From the NCBI RefSeq assembly GCF_030296595.1, contig NZ_AP027731.1, positions 620,001-684,000 of the forward strand: 64,000 nt of DNA, given 5' to 3'. The DNA comes from Naasia aerilata (GTDB taxonomy: Bacteria; Actinomycetota; Actinomycetes; Actinomycetales; Microbacteriaceae). Positions 55,536 to 64,000 of this stretch are shown here, piece by piece. The notes beneath the pieces were generated by a model. That model was not told the origin of the DNA, ran no database searches, and was given only the letters and a program-made list of their open reading frames with translations. A program made the translations under genes and the position numbers. Each line of letters opens with the position of its first letter. Within the stretch, counting starts at the first letter, position 1.

Positions 55536-56958
55536 CGATGCTCCAATGTGTGCCGGCCGGGGAGTCCTCGAGCACGATGCCCGCCTCCGCCAGCTCGTTG
55601 CGAATCTGGTCAGCGCGCGCGAAGTCCCGCGCGCCGCGTGCTGCCTGTCGCTCCTCGATCAGGCGCTCGACGAGCACGGCGAGCGCTCCGACGGCGCCAC
55701 CGTCCTCGGCCGCCCGCCACTGCGCGTCCAGCGGATCGATGCCGAGCACGCGCACCATGGCGAGCACCTCCGCCCGGCGATCCGCGACTGTCGGCAGGCT
55801 GTCGACGTCGAGCAGCGCATTGCCCGCCCGCACGGTCTCGTGCAGGACCGCGAAGGCCTCGGGCGTCGACAGGTCGTCGTCGAGCGCGGCCGCGAACGCG
55901 TCGGGCACGACGTCGGCCCGCTCCGCCGCGATGCCCGCTCGCTCGAGTGCACGCGCGGACCGCTCCAGGAAGACGCGGACGCGGTCGAGCGCGGCCTCCG
56001 CCTCGAGCAGGGCGCCCTCGTGGTAGTCGAGGCTCGACCGGTAGTGGGTCGCCGCCAGGTAGTAGCGGATGACCACAGCCGGCGCCTCCGCGAGGAAGTC
56101 GGCCGCGAAGATCGAGTTGCCGAGCGACTTCGACATCTTCTGCCCCTCGACGGTGACGAGGCCGTTGTGCACCCAGTAGCGGGCGAAGCCGTCTCCGGCC
56201 GCCGTGGTCTGGGCGAGCTCGTTCTCGTGGTGCGGGAAGCGCAGGTCCAGCCCACCGCCGTGGATGTCGAACTGCGGTCCGAGGTAGCGGGCCGACATGG
56301 CCGAGCACTCGATGTGCCAGCCGGGGCGACCGGGTCCCCACGGCGAGGCCCAGGACGCGGACTCCGGCTCGTCAGCCTTGCGCCCCTTCCAGAGGGCGAA
56401 GTCGCGGGGATCGCGCTTGCCGCGGGGGTCGGCGTCCTCGGCGGCGACCATGTCGGCCGGCGACTGGCGCGTCAGCGCGCCGTAGGCCGGCCAGCTGCCG
56501 GTGTCGAAGTAGACGTCGCCCGAGCCGTCCGGCGCCGGATAGGCGTGGCCGCGGTCGATGAGACGCGCGATGAGGTCGAGCATCTGCTGCACGCTCGCGG
56601 TCGCGCGCGGCTCGTAGGTGGGTGGCTGGATGCCGAGGCGCGCATACGCCGCGGAGAACTCGAGCTCGTAGCGGTAGGCGAGCGCCCACCACTCCTCTCC
56701 CCCGTCGCTGCCGGGCCGCGCCGAGAAGGCGAGGATCTTGTCATCGATGTCCGTGACGTTGCGGACGAGCGTGACCTTGTACCCGCGGTAGCTCAGCCAG
56801 CGGCGCCACAGGTCGTAGGAGAGCGCGGAGCGCAGGTGGCCGATGTGCGGCGACGACTGCACGGTGGGTCCGCAGACGTACATCCCGACCTCGCCCGGGA
56901 CGAGAGGCTCGAACTCCCGCAGCCGGGCTTCGAGGGAGTCGTACAGTCGAAGCGCCAC
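55528..56958 (-). CDS. cysS: Cysteinyl-tRNA synthetase
   Basis: A 476-residue class I synthetase: first zinc Cys in [13 protein letters not shown] motif ([10 protein letters not shown]), zinc ligands in WHIECSAM and [13 protein letters not shown] ([11 protein letters not shown]), and a C-terminal DALR-like domain. TAAGCT-N6-GTG gives a leaderless start overlapping the ispDF stop codon. The cysS-ispDF-carD order is conserved in Actinobacteria, including M. tuberculosis. Confidence 0.96.
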   Translation of the reverse strand: MALRLYDSLEARLREFEPLVPGEVGMYVCGPTVQSSPHIGHLRSALSYDLWRRWLSYRGYKVTLVRNVTDIDDKILAFSARPGSDGGEEWWALAYRYELEFSAAYARLGIQPPTYEPRATASVQQMLDLIARLIDRGHAYPAPDGSGDVYFDTGSWPAYGALTRQSPADMVAAEDADPRGKRDPRDFALWKGRKADEPESASWASPWGPGRPGWHIECSAMSARYLGPQFDIHGGGLDLRFPHHENELAQTTAAGDGFARYWVHNGLVTVEGQKMSKSLGNSIFAADFLAEAPAVVIRYYLAATHYRSSLDYHEGALLEAEAALDRVRVFLERSARALERAGIAAERADVVPDAFAAALDDDLSTPEAFAVLHETVRAGNALLDVDSLPTVADRRAEVLAMVRVLGIDPLDAQWRAAEDGGAVGALAVLVERLIEERQAARGARDFARADQIRNELAEAGIVLEDSPAGTHWSIDG

Positions 56959-56962
56959 GCAG

Positions 56963-58123
56963 CTAGCTTAGGGATCCCGCCGCGTGCCCGACGAGGACGG
57001 TCGCGATGGCGGCGATGCCCTCGCCTTGCCCCGTGAAGCCGAGGCCGTCCGTCGTGGTCGCGGAGACGGACACGGGCGCGCCGACGACCTTCGTGAGGGC
57101 CGCCTCCGCCTCCTCACGCCGGGCGGCGAAGCGCGGCCTGTTGCCGACCACCTGGACCGACACGTTGAGCGGGGCCCATCCCGCTGCGGCGAGCAGTTCC
57201 ACCGTCCCGCGCAGGAACACGTCACCGGCAGCCCCGGCGTACCGCGGGTCGTCGGTGCCGAAGCGCGAGCCGATGTCGCCGAGGCCGGCGGCGGAGAGAA
57301 GGGCGTCGCACACCGCGTGGGCGACTGCGTCGCCGTCGCTGTGCCCTGCCAGGCCCCTCTCCCCGGGCCAGTCGAGCAGCGCGAGGCGTAGCGGGCCGTC
57401 GCCGCCGAAGGCATGCACGTCGATGCCGATCCCCGTGCGGGGCACTCCCCCGCCGACGAGGAGCTCGGCGCGCCTCAGGTCGTCGCCGGTCGTGATCTTG
57501 AATGCCCGGGGATCGCCGGGGATCACGTCCACCGGACGACCGGAGGCGGCGTACACGGCCGCGTCATCCGTGTGCTCCGAGGCGACGGCGGCATAGGCGG
57601 CCTCCAGCTCGGCCCGCGGGAAGCCCTGCGGAGTCTGCACGGCCCGCAGCTCCGAGCGGTCCACCGTCTCCCGGATGGCCTCGTCCGCCGTGACGCGCTT
57701 GATCGTGTCCGCGACCGGCAGGCCGGGGATGACCCCGCGGCCGGTGGCGCGCACGGCGGACACCACGGCGTCCAGCTGCGCAGGCGGGGTGAGGGCGCGC
57801 GCGGCATCGTGCACCAGCACGACCTCGACCGCGTCGGCCAGCGCCGCCAGCCCTGCGAGCACGGACTGCTGACGGCTCTCCCCGCCGGGGACGACGACGG
57901 CGTTCGGCACGCCGTGCAGCAGCTCCGCCGCCTCCGCCTGCCTTCCGGCGGGCGCGACGACGATCAGCTGGGGCTCGGACACCATTCCCCGGATGCCGTC
58001 CAGGGCATACGCGAGCATCGGCCGTCCACGAAGCGCGACGAAGGCCTTGGGAACGCCGAGACCGAGGCGCGTGCCGCCGCCGGCGGCGACGAGGACGACC
58101 GCGACCGTGGGCTCACGGCTCAC
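56963..58123 (-). CDS. ispDF: Bifunctional IspD/IspF, isoprenoid (MEP) pathway
   Basis: A 386-residue fusion. Residues about 1-225 are IspD ([29 protein letters not shown]), which makes CDP-methylerythritol; residues about 230-386 are IspF ([34 protein letters not shown]), which forms the cyclic diphosphate. The fusion occurs in several Microbacteriaceae, whereas many other Actinobacteria have two genes. It lies downstream of carD by 10 nt. Confidence 0.95.
   Translation of the reverse strand: MSREPTVAVVLVAAGGGTRLGLGVPKAFVALRGRPMLAYALDGIRGMVSEPQLIVVAPAGRQAEAAELLHGVPNAVVVPGGESRQQSVLAGLAALADAVEVVLVHDAARALTPPAQLDAVVSAVRATGRGVIPGLPVADTIKRVTADEAIRETVDRSELRAVQTPQGFPRAELEAAYAAVASEHTDDAAVYAASGRPVDVIPGDPRAFKITTGDDLRRAELLVGGGVPRTGIGIDVHAFGGDGPLRLALLDWPGERGLAGHSDGDAVAHAVCDALLSAAGLGDIGSRFGTDDPRYAGAAGDVFLRGTVELLAAAGWAPLNVSVQVVGNRPRFAARREEAEAALTKVVGAPVSVSATTTDGLGFTGQGEGIAAIATVLVGHAAGSLS
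56965..56970 (-). promoter_or_regulatory. Leaderless -10 box for cysS
   Basis: TAAGCT-N6-GTG; overlaps the last codons of ispDF. Confidence 0.4.
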
Positions 58124-58133
58124 GGTCGAGGGC

Positions 58134-58616
58134 TCAGGAGGCGAGGACCTCGTCGAGAACCGTGGACGCCTGGTCCTCGTCGGTCTTCTCGGCGAGAGCG
58201 AGCTCGGAGATCAGGATCTGACGTGCCTTGGCGAGCATGCGCTTCTCACCGGCCGACAGGCCGCGGTCCTGGTCACGGCGCCACAGGTCGCGGACGACCT
58301 CGGACACCTTGATGACGTCGCCCGACGCGAGCTTCTCGAGGTTCGCCTTGTAGCGGCGCGACCAGTTGGTCGGCTCCTCGGTGAAGGGAGCGCGCAGCAC
58401 CTCGAACACGCGGTCGAGGCCCTCCTTGCCGATCACGTCACGGACGCCCACGAGGTCGACGTTGTCCGCCGGAACCTCGATGGTCAGATCGCCCTGAGTG
58501 ACGTTCAGCTTGAGATAGACCTTCTCCTCACCCTTCACCATCCTCTTCTTCACTTCAGTGATGGTTGCTGCCCCGTGATGGGGGTATACGACAGTCTCGC
58601 CGACCTCGAAAAGCAT
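58134..58616 (-). CDS. carD: CarD-family transcription factor
   Basis: A 160-residue RNA-polymerase-binding protein: N-terminal Tudor-like RID domain ([20 protein letters not shown]) and a helical DNA-binding C-terminus with the key Trp ([27 protein letters not shown]). It stabilises open complexes, chiefly at rRNA promoters in mycobacteria. ATG 58616 with AAAGGA upstream; a TAGGAT -10 box lies 29 bp further up. Confidence 0.96.
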   Translation of the reverse strand: MLFEVGETVVYPHHGAATITEVKKRMVKGEEKVYLKLNVTQGDLTIEVPADNVDLVGVRDVIGKEGLDRVFEVLRAPFTEEPTNWSRRYKANLEKLASGDVIKVSEVVRDLWRRDQDRGLSAGEKRMLAKARQILISELALAEKTDEDQASTVLDEVLAS

Positions 58617-58644
58617 GGGTGATGAGTCCTTTCGACCGGCGACA

Positions 58645-58650
58645 ATCCTA
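58645..58650 (-). promoter_or_regulatory. Probable -10 box of the carD operon
   Basis: TAGGAT; predicts a leader of about 20 nt holding the AAAGGA ribosome binding site. No clear -35 is seen. Confidence 0.4.
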
Positions 58651-58780
58651 GCACAGGCGCGGTATCGGGGCTCCGGCGTCCCCTGGGGCCGGGGGCTGGT
58701 GCAGTAGGCTCGGACCGCGGACGACGCCCGGAGAATGCCTGGACGAGGCACCGGCGGCGGGGCCGCGGGGAGGGAAGAAC

Positions 58781-59413
58781 GTGGTCAAGGTTCGCACGGC
58801 GGTGTCCGCCCTGCTGGCAGCCGTCCTGGCGGTCAGCATCGCCGGCTGCTCGTTCACGAACGGCAATCAGACCCTCCCGCGGAAGTACGACCCCAGCGAC
58901 GGGGTCGGCGCGAACGTCGGCGACTTGGACGTGCGCAACGCGCTCATCGTCACCGACGACGGCTCGCGCGGCTCGCTCGTGGTCACCGTGATCAACCAGA
59001 CGGACAAGCAGAAGCAGCTCTCGATGCAGTACGAGAGCAGCTCGGCGACCGCCGCAAACGGCCGGGAGACCGTGCGGGTCAACGTCCCCGAGTTCTCGAC
59101 CGTCACCTTCGGCTACGACGAGAGCGAGCAGGTCGTCCTCGAGGACATCGACACGACCCCCGGCGCGCTCTTCCCGGTCTACTTCACGAGCGGCAACTCC
59201 GAGGGCGCCGAGCTCAAGGTGCCGGTGCTCGACACGACGCTCGCCGAGTACGACGGGCTCACGCCCTCCCCCTCGCCCACGGCCGTTCCCACCCCATCGG
59301 CCACGCCGACGGCCGTGCCGGTCCCGATCCCGACACCGACCGAGGGCACCGCTCCGGAGGGCGACAACTCCGGCGACACCGCGCCCGGCGACTCGGTCGA
59401 CTCCGGCCAGTAG
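58781..59413 (+). CDS. LpqE-like lipoprotein
   Basis: A 210-residue lipoprotein: signal peptide with lipobox SIAGC (Cys23), a beta-rich domain ([29 protein letters not shown]) and a Pro/Thr-rich tail. The position divergent from carD matches lpqE in mycobacteria (from memory of Rv3583c-Rv3584), which supports the name. Function unknown; surface-exposed. The start is GTG 58781 after GGGAGGGAAG. Confidence 0.82.
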   Translation: MVKVRTAVSALLAAVLAVSIAGCSFTNGNQTLPRKYDPSDGVGANVGDLDVRNALIVTDDGSRGSLVVTVINQTDKQKQLSMQYESSSATAANGRETVRVNVPEFSTVTFGYDESEQVVLEDIDTTPGALFPVYFTSGNSEGAELKVPVLDTTLAEYDGLTPSPSPTAVPTPSATPTAVPVPIPTPTEGTAPEGDNSGDTAPGDSVDSGQ

Positions 59414-59460
59414 CCGCGCTTCGGCGTCCTCTTCCCCCGAGCCGACGCTCGAGGCGGAGC

Positions 59461-60150
59461 TCACACCGGCGCGGCGTCCTCGATGCGGTAGCCGAGCCCG
59501 CGCACGGTGACCAGGAGGGTCGGGTCCGACGGGTCCGCCTCGATCTTCGCGCGCAGCCGCTTGATGTGGACGTCGAGGGTCTTGGTGTCGCCGAAGTAGT
59601 CGGCGCCCCACACCCGGTCGATGAGCTGGCCTCGCGTCAGCACGCGTCCCGCGTTCCGGAGCAGCAGCTCGAGCAGGTCGAATTCCTTCAGCGGCATGGG
59701 CGTCGCCGCCCCGCCCACCGTGACGAGGTGCCGCTCGACGTCCATCCGCACCGGACCGACGTGCAGCTGGCTCTGGGAGTCCTCCGGCTCCTGCTGCCTG
59801 CGCAGGACGGCGCGGATCCGGGCGAGCAGCTCGCGCGTGGAGTACGGCTTCGTCACGTAGTCGTCGGCGCCCAGCTCGAGCCCCACCACGATGTCCACCT
59901 CGGAGTCCTTCGCGGTGAGCATGATGATCGGCACGGCGGAGCGCGTCCGGATCTCCCGGCACACCTCCGTGCCGGGCAGGCCCGGCAGCATCAGGTCGAG
60001 GAGCACCAGGTCCGCCCCCGTGCGGGCGAACTCGGCCACCCCGGTCGGGCCGTCCGCCGCGACCGTGACCTCGTAGCCCTCCCTGCCGAGCAGGAAGGCG
60101 AGGGGCTCGCTGAGCGCCGGCTCGTCCTCGACCAGAAGGATGTGCGTCAC
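59461..60150 (-). CDS. regX3: Response regulator RegX3/PhoB-like
   Basis: A 229-residue OmpR-family regulator: LVEDEPALSEPLAFLLGREGY, phospho-Asp in LVLLDLMLPGLPGTEV, Lys in YVTKPYS, and a winged helix ending TVRGLGYRIE. With its overlapping kinase and the divergent phoU this is the phosphate-starvation system SenX3-RegX3. The GTG start lies inside the kinase stop. Confidence 0.93.
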   Translation of the reverse strand: MTHILLVEDEPALSEPLAFLLGREGYEVTVAADGPTGVAEFARTGADLVLLDLMLPGLPGTEVCREIRTRSAVPIIMLTAKDSEVDIVVGLELGADDYVTKPYSTRELLARIRAVLRRQQEPEDSQSQLHVGPVRMDVERHLVTVGGAATPMPLKEFDLLELLLRNAGRVLTRGQLIDRVWGADYFGDTKTLDVHIKRLRAKIEADPSDPTLLVTVRGLGYRIEDAAPV

Positions 60151-61304
60151 GCTGACTCCAATCCGAGCGCGGCAGCCCGCGCCTCCGATGCTTCCGGGAT
60201 GCGCAGGGTGAAGGTGGACCCCTGCCCCGTCCTCGACCACAGGCGGACCTCGCCGCCGTGGTTCTGCACGACGTGCTTCACGATGGCGAGGCCGAGACCG
60301 GATCCGCCGGTGTTGCGCGACCGGGCCTGATCGACGCGGTAGAACCGCTCGAACACCCGCTCGCGATCGGCCGGGGCGATCCCGATGCCCTGATCGGTCA
60401 CCGCCACCTCCACCAGCCCATCGCTCGTGCGCACCCCCACGCCGACGCGACCGCCGTCGGGCGAGTACTGGATCGCGTTCGCGATGAGGTTGTGCACGGC
60501 GACGATGAGCAGCGCCTCGTCGCCGTAGACCTGCGCGTGCTTCTGGCCGCCGCGCACCAGCTCGATCCCGCGTGCGCCGGCCGCCACGGAGTTCTGATCG
60601 ATGGCGCTCGCCACCACATGGCCGACGTCGATCAGCTCAGGGGCCTTCAGCGCATCCGCCGCCTGCAGGCGGGACAGCTCGATGATCTCCTGCGTGATGC
60701 GGGCCAGCCGGTGCGCCTCCTCCGACAGCCGGGACGCGAACCGCCGCACCGCGGTCGCGTCGTCCGCCGCGGAGTCGAGTGCCTCCGACAGCAGCGAGAT
60801 CGCGCCGATCGGCGTCTTCAGCTCGTGGCTGATGTTCGCGACGAAGTCCCGGCGCACGTCCTCCAGGCGCATCGCCTCGGACCGGTCCTCGACGAGCAGC
60901 AGCACGTAACGCACGCCCAGCCGGGCGCCGCGCACGACGACGTCCAGATTCGAGTCGCCGAACGGACCCCGCGGCAGCAGCAGGTTGCGCACCACGGGCT
61001 CGCCCGTGGCGCGGACCTCCTCGACCACCTCCGACAGCGCAGGGTGCAGCAGGGCCCGCTGATGGACGAGCCCCAGGGCGGCGGCGCCCGCGGAGTGCTT
61101 CACCACCGTGTTCGACGGATCGAGCACCAGTCCTGGCGCCTCCAGGGCCTCCAGCATCCCGTCGATGCCATCGGGCACATCCTCGGCGGCAGCCTCCGCG
61201 GCCAGCGCTCCACGACGGACCGACAGGCTCACCAGGAGGGTGAGCGCGATCCCCACCGCCAGGCCGAACAGCATCGCCAGCGGCACCAGCCACGCCGATT
61301 GCAC
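60147..61304 (-). CDS. senX3: Sensor histidine kinase SenX3/PhoR-like
   Basis: A 385-residue kinase: one or two N-terminal membrane segments (LVPLAMLFGLAVGIALTLLVSL), a PAS-like region (about 50-140), HisKA with DFVANISHELKTPIGAI, HATPase with HNLIANAIQYSPDGG, DQGIGIA and GGSGLGLAIVKHVV. TAGTCT-N6-GTG indicates a leaderless start. It is divergent from phoU. Confidence 0.93.
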   Translation of the reverse strand: MQSAWLVPLAMLFGLAVGIALTLLVSLSVRRGALAAEAAAEDVPDGIDGMLEALEAPGLVLDPSNTVVKHSAGAAALGLVHQRALLHPALSEVVEEVRATGEPVVRNLLLPRGPFGDSNLDVVVRGARLGVRYVLLLVEDRSEAMRLEDVRRDFVANISHELKTPIGAISLLSEALDSAADDATAVRRFASRLSEEAHRLARITQEIIELSRLQAADALKAPELIDVGHVVASAIDQNSVAAGARGIELVRGGQKHAQVYGDEALLIVAVHNLIANAIQYSPDGGRVGVGVRTSDGLVEVAVTDQGIGIAPADRERVFERFYRVDQARSRNTGGSGLGLAIVKHVVQNHGGEVRLWSRTGQGSTFTLRIPEASEARAAALGLESA

Positions 61305-61310
61305 GGTCCT

Positions 61311-61316
61311 AGACTA
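61311..61316 (-). promoter_or_regulatory. Leaderless -10 box for senX3
   Basis: TAGTCT-N6-GTG. Confidence 0.4.
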
Positions 61317-61455
61317 TGAGGACGCCTCACCGGACCGGGGACCCCGGGGCCTCCGGAAGCCCGCAATTCCCCTCCGGTTCGGAAAGACGACACCAGCCGT
61401 TAACCTTCCGCCGGGAAACTGCCCCGGTTGGCGGCGACGCCGGGAGGGAACACTC

Positions 61456-62109
61456 ATGCGCGAAGTCTTCCAAATGGAGCTTGCCGAGGTGCGCGAACGC
61501 CTCGTCACCATCAGCGACCTCGTCGCCAACTCGATCGAGCTGGCCACTCGCGCCTTCAACGAATCGGACGTCGCCCTCGCCGAGACCGTCATCGCCGAGG
61601 ACGACCGCATCGACGAGCTCGTCCTCAGCCTCGACGAGCTCGCCATCAACATCCTCGCCCGGCAGCAGCCCGTCGCCCGCGACCTCCGCATCGTCGTCAG
61701 CGCCCTGCGCATCAGCGCGTCCCTCGAGCGCATGGGCGACATGAGCTCGCACATCGCCCAGCTCGCCCGCTACCGCTACCCCGACAAGGTCGTCCCCAAG
61801 GGCCTGCGGTCCACCTTCGCCGAGATGGGGCGGCTCGACGTGGGCATGGCGCGGAAGCTGACCGAGCTGCTGCGCACCGAAGACCTCGACCTCGCCGAAG
61901 AGATCCGCAACGACGACGACGACATCGACGACCTGCACCTCAAAGTCTTCGACAAGGTGCTCGGGGAGACGTGGAAGGGCGCGGCCGTCGACACTGTCGA
62001 TGCGACCCTCGCCTCGCGCTACCACGAGCGCTTCGCCGACCACGCCGTCTCCATCGCGAAGAAGGTCCAGTACCTCGCGACCGGCGACTGGGTCGTTCCG
62101 GCCTCCTGA
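61456..62109 (+). CDS. phoU: Phosphate signalling complex protein PhoU
   Basis: A 217-residue protein of two repeated PhoU domains (about 5-95 and 110-205), each a three-helix bundle, with metal-binding acidic clusters AEDDRIDELVLSLDE and RNDDDDIDDLHLKVFD. It damps phosphate uptake and signalling with SenX3-RegX3. GGGAGG precedes ATG 61456. GTTAACC at about 61399 may be a half-site of a Pho box; no second repeat is visible. Confidence 0.94.
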   Translation: MREVFQMELAEVRERLVTISDLVANSIELATRAFNESDVALAETVIAEDDRIDELVLSLDELAINILARQQPVARDLRIVVSALRISASLERMGDMSSHIAQLARYRYPDKVVPKGLRSTFAEMGRLDVGMARKLTELLRTEDLDLAEEIRNDDDDIDDLHLKVFDKVLGETWKGAAVDTVDATLASRYHERFADHAVSIAKKVQYLATGDWVVPAS

Positions 62110-62228
62110 GAGCCGGCCACTTCTCTTCTGTATTAAGCCTTCTTTAGAGCCTTTCGGCTGGCTCGTTCTGGGCGCTGAGTGCTGGGGTCCGCGGTGGGCG
62201 ACAGTTCCACGGGGAAAGAGAGAAGAGA

Positions 62229-62262
62229 AAGAGGAGTCGGGCTGGCGCCCGACGCCCCTCTT
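62229..62262 (-). terminator. Terminator of the sugar ABC operon
   Basis: AAGAGG-GGC-GTCGGG / CCCGAC-T-CCTCTT stem with a 6-nt loop, directly after the permease stop, followed by a pyrimidine-rich TCTCTTCTC on the minus strand. Confidence 0.6.
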
Positions 62263-63285
62263 CTAGCGGCGCCTGTTCTGGAAGTTCTGGAGGAGGACCG
62301 CGATGATGATGATCGCCGCGCTGATCGCTCCCGTGAGGAAGGTCGAGACGTCGGCGGCCGTCAGGATGTTGCGGATGATGCTGAACATCAGCACGCCGAG
62401 GAACGTCCCGAAGATCTTGCCCCGGCCGCCCGTCATCGCCGTGCCGCCGATGGCGACGGCCGCGATGGCGTCCAGCTCGAAGCCCACGGCCGCGTTCGAG
62501 GCCGCGACCGCCGTCGTCCGGGAGGCGTAGAGCAGGGCGGCGATGCCGCACATCAGGCCCGTGATCACGAAGGTCGCCGTCTTCACGCGATCGACGTTCA
62601 CGCCGGACAGCCGCGCGGAGACCTCGTTGCTGCCGACCGCGTAGATGTGCTTGCCCAGCCGGGTGCGCTTCATCACGACGTCGAAGATGATCGTCGCCAC
62701 GATGAAGATGATCATGAAGTAGGGGATGGTGAACGCGCCCAGGTTCACTCCACCGGCCGCGATCTGACGGAACTGGTCGTAGAAGGCACGGTCCACGGTG
62801 AAGGGGCCGCCCGACCCGAAGTGGTTGATGATCGAGCGGAGTCCGGCCATCGTCGCCAGCGTCGCGATGATGGAGGGCATCCTGCCCTTCGTGATCAGGA
62901 CGCCGTTGAGAAGCCCGATCAGGATTCCGGTGATCGCGCAGAACAGCAGCATGACCAGCACGCTTCCGGTCTGGTTGAGCACCAGGACGCCGAAGCCGCC
63001 GATGAAGGCGACCTGAGAGCCGACGGAGATGTCGATCTGCCCGGCCGAGATGACCATGCTCATCCCGAGGGCGATCAAGCCGATCGTGCAGCTCTGGATG
63101 AAGATGTTCGAGACGTTCGCCCAGCTGAAGAAGTTGTGGTTCACGATCGCGGCGATGATCACCAGGAGCAGGAACGACAGCACGAAGCTGTACTCGGTGA
63201 CCAGCTTGACGAGCACGCTGCGGGGCGTGATCCCGCGCAGCGGCGACGAGGCCTTGGGGGCCTCAGGAGGCGCGACGACCGACAT
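62263..63285 (-). CDS. Sugar ABC transporter permease (ribose/xylose/galactose type)
   Basis: A 340-residue permease of the BPD_transp_2 (RbsC/XylH/AraH) family with about ten helices: SFVLSFLLLVIIAAIVNHNFF, GMSMVISAGQIDISVGS, IGLLNGVLITKGRMPSIIATLATM, YAVGSNEVSARLSGVNV and VAIGGTAMTGGRGKIFGTFLG. Its ATG is 1 nt after the ATPase stop. The sugar is not determined; the ATPase upstream and a binding protein beyond the window complete the importer. Confidence 0.92.
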   Translation of the reverse strand: MSVVAPPEAPKASSPLRGITPRSVLVKLVTEYSFVLSFLLLVIIAAIVNHNFFSWANVSNIFIQSCTIGLIALGMSMVISAGQIDISVGSQVAFIGGFGVLVLNQTGSVLVMLLFCAITGILIGLLNGVLITKGRMPSIIATLATMAGLRSIINHFGSGGPFTVDRAFYDQFRQIAAGGVNLGAFTIPYFMIIFIVATIIFDVVMKRTRLGKHIYAVGSNEVSARLSGVNVDRVKTATFVITGLMCGIAALLYASRTTAVAASNAAVGFELDAIAAVAIGGTAMTGGRGKIFGTFLGVLMFSIIRNILTAADVSTFLTGAISAAIIIIAVLLQNFQNRRR

Positions 63286-63286
63286 G

Positions 63287-64000
63287 TCAGCTCACCCGCA
63301 GGTTCGCGCCGGTGGAGTAGAACATCAAGTCCCTCTCTGTGATCTGGTTGCGCTCCAGGACCGCGTTCACGCGTCCCTTGAACATGACGAGGCAGACGTC
63401 GGCGACCTTGGCGATCTCGGGCGGCTCCCCGCTGAAGACGATGATCGCCTTCCTCGCGCGCCAGGCCGAGGATGAGGTGGTAGATCTCGAACTTGGTGCC
63501 GACGTCGATGCCCTGGGTGGGGTTGTCGAGCAGCAGGACGTCGGCGCTCGCCTCGAGCCACTTGCCGAGGATGACCTTCTGCTGGTTCCCGCCCGACAGC
63601 GAGGTGATCGGGTTGGCGACGTTGCCGGCCTTGATCGACATCGCCTTCCGCTGCCGCTCGTAGCGCTCTGCGGCCCCGGACCGGCTGATCCACGGCGTCC
63701 GCGCCCGCGCGTTGAGGTAGGCCATGTTGTGGTTGTCCATGATGGACAGGTCGTTGTGGATCCCGCGCTCCTTGCGCATGCGCGGCACCATCGCCACGCC
63801 GCGGCGCATGAAGGCCCGGATGCTCGTGCCCGATCGCACGCGCCTGCCCTTGACCGTGAGCGTTCCGTCGAAGGGCGCCGCGCCGAACAGGGCGTCGGCC
63901 AGCTGGTCGCGTCCGCTGCCCTGGAGCCCGGTGACCGCGAGCACCTGGCCTGCCTTGAGCTCGAAGCTCACGTCCTCGAATCCGGGACCGGAGAGGTTCT
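63287..64000 (-). CDS. Sugar ABC transporter ATP-binding protein RbsA-type, partial (one frame break)
   Basis: The 3' part of a double-ATPase gene that continues beyond base 64000. The second nucleotide-binding domain is visible: VTGLQGSGRDQLADALFG (degenerate Walker A, normal for the second half), VAMVPRMRKERGIHNDLSI, signature TSLSGGNQQKVILGKWL and LLLDNPTQGIDVGTKFEIY. A base is missing near 63449-63454; adding it gives KAIIVFSGEPPEIAKVADVCLVMFKGRV and an end YSTGANLRVS at 63287. Confidence 0.88.

Noticed and set aside
62110..62228. Riboswitch or small RNA in the AT-richer stretch after phoU
   Set aside because: Only an imperfect GAGCCGGCC/GGCTGGCTC pairing is visible, better read as the end of the phoU transcript.

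Overview
The window is very GC-rich, gene-dense DNA from an actinobacterium, most likely a member of the Microbacteriaceae (order Micrococcales). The basis is gene content and order (FmdB-MscL, a DUF3027/cold-shock pair, DUF2530, DUF3263-LytR_C, CarD-IspDF-CysS-RlmB divergent from an LpqE-like lipoprotein, RegX3-SenX3-PhoU) together with many TANNNT-N6-8-RTG leaderless start signals. A genus cannot be named from the sequence alone.

Layout. 0.1-3.4 kb: acetyltransferase, galU, folate cyclo-ligase, FmdB and MscL. 3.4-7.2 kb: a large SF1-helicase-like protein. 7.35-8.05 kb: tRNA-Arg(CCT) followed by a 123-bp tandem repeat that copies the tRNA 3' end, then a second inverted-repeat element. 8.1-20.9 kb: accessory metabolism and transport, including an MFS transporter fused to a cyclic-nucleotide-binding domain beside a cyclase-like DUF2652 gene. 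20.9-30.2 kb: secreted CHAP and NlpC/P60 cell-wall enzymes, HNH endonuclease, DtxR-type regulator, phosphoserine transaminase, cold-shock protein, an OmpR-type two-component pair and a lone WXG100 protein. 30.4-33.9 kb: groEL under a CIRCE operator, cspA, LytR_C, DUF3263, msrB. 33.9-41.6 kb: a polysaccharide locus (cellulose-synthase-like GT2 and GH26-like lipoprotein) flanked by two complete phosphatase / STAS / anti-sigma-kinase partner-switching modules. 41.8-51.8 kb: deaminase, SGNH hydrolase, antiporter, phosphatases, FAD monooxygenase, tRNA-Thr(TGT), membrane thioredoxin-like protein. 52-62 kb: MsiK/UgpC-type ABC ATPase, DUF4032, rlmB, cysS, ispDF, carD, lipoprotein, regX3-senX3-phoU. 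62.2-64 kb: ribose-type sugar ABC permease and the 3' part of its ATPase, which runs off the window.

Sequence quality. At least sixteen positions interrupt otherwise well-conserved frames, and at each one adding a single base restores the full-length protein. Most lie in runs of four to six G or C. I treat these genes as real CDS with probable sequencing or assembly deletions rather than as pseudogenes; 45.1-63.4 kb is free of them. Coordinates of those CDS span the whole repaired gene.

No stretch longer than about 300 bp is left without a gene, RNA or repeat. No insertion sequence, integrase, prophage or CRISPR array was seen.
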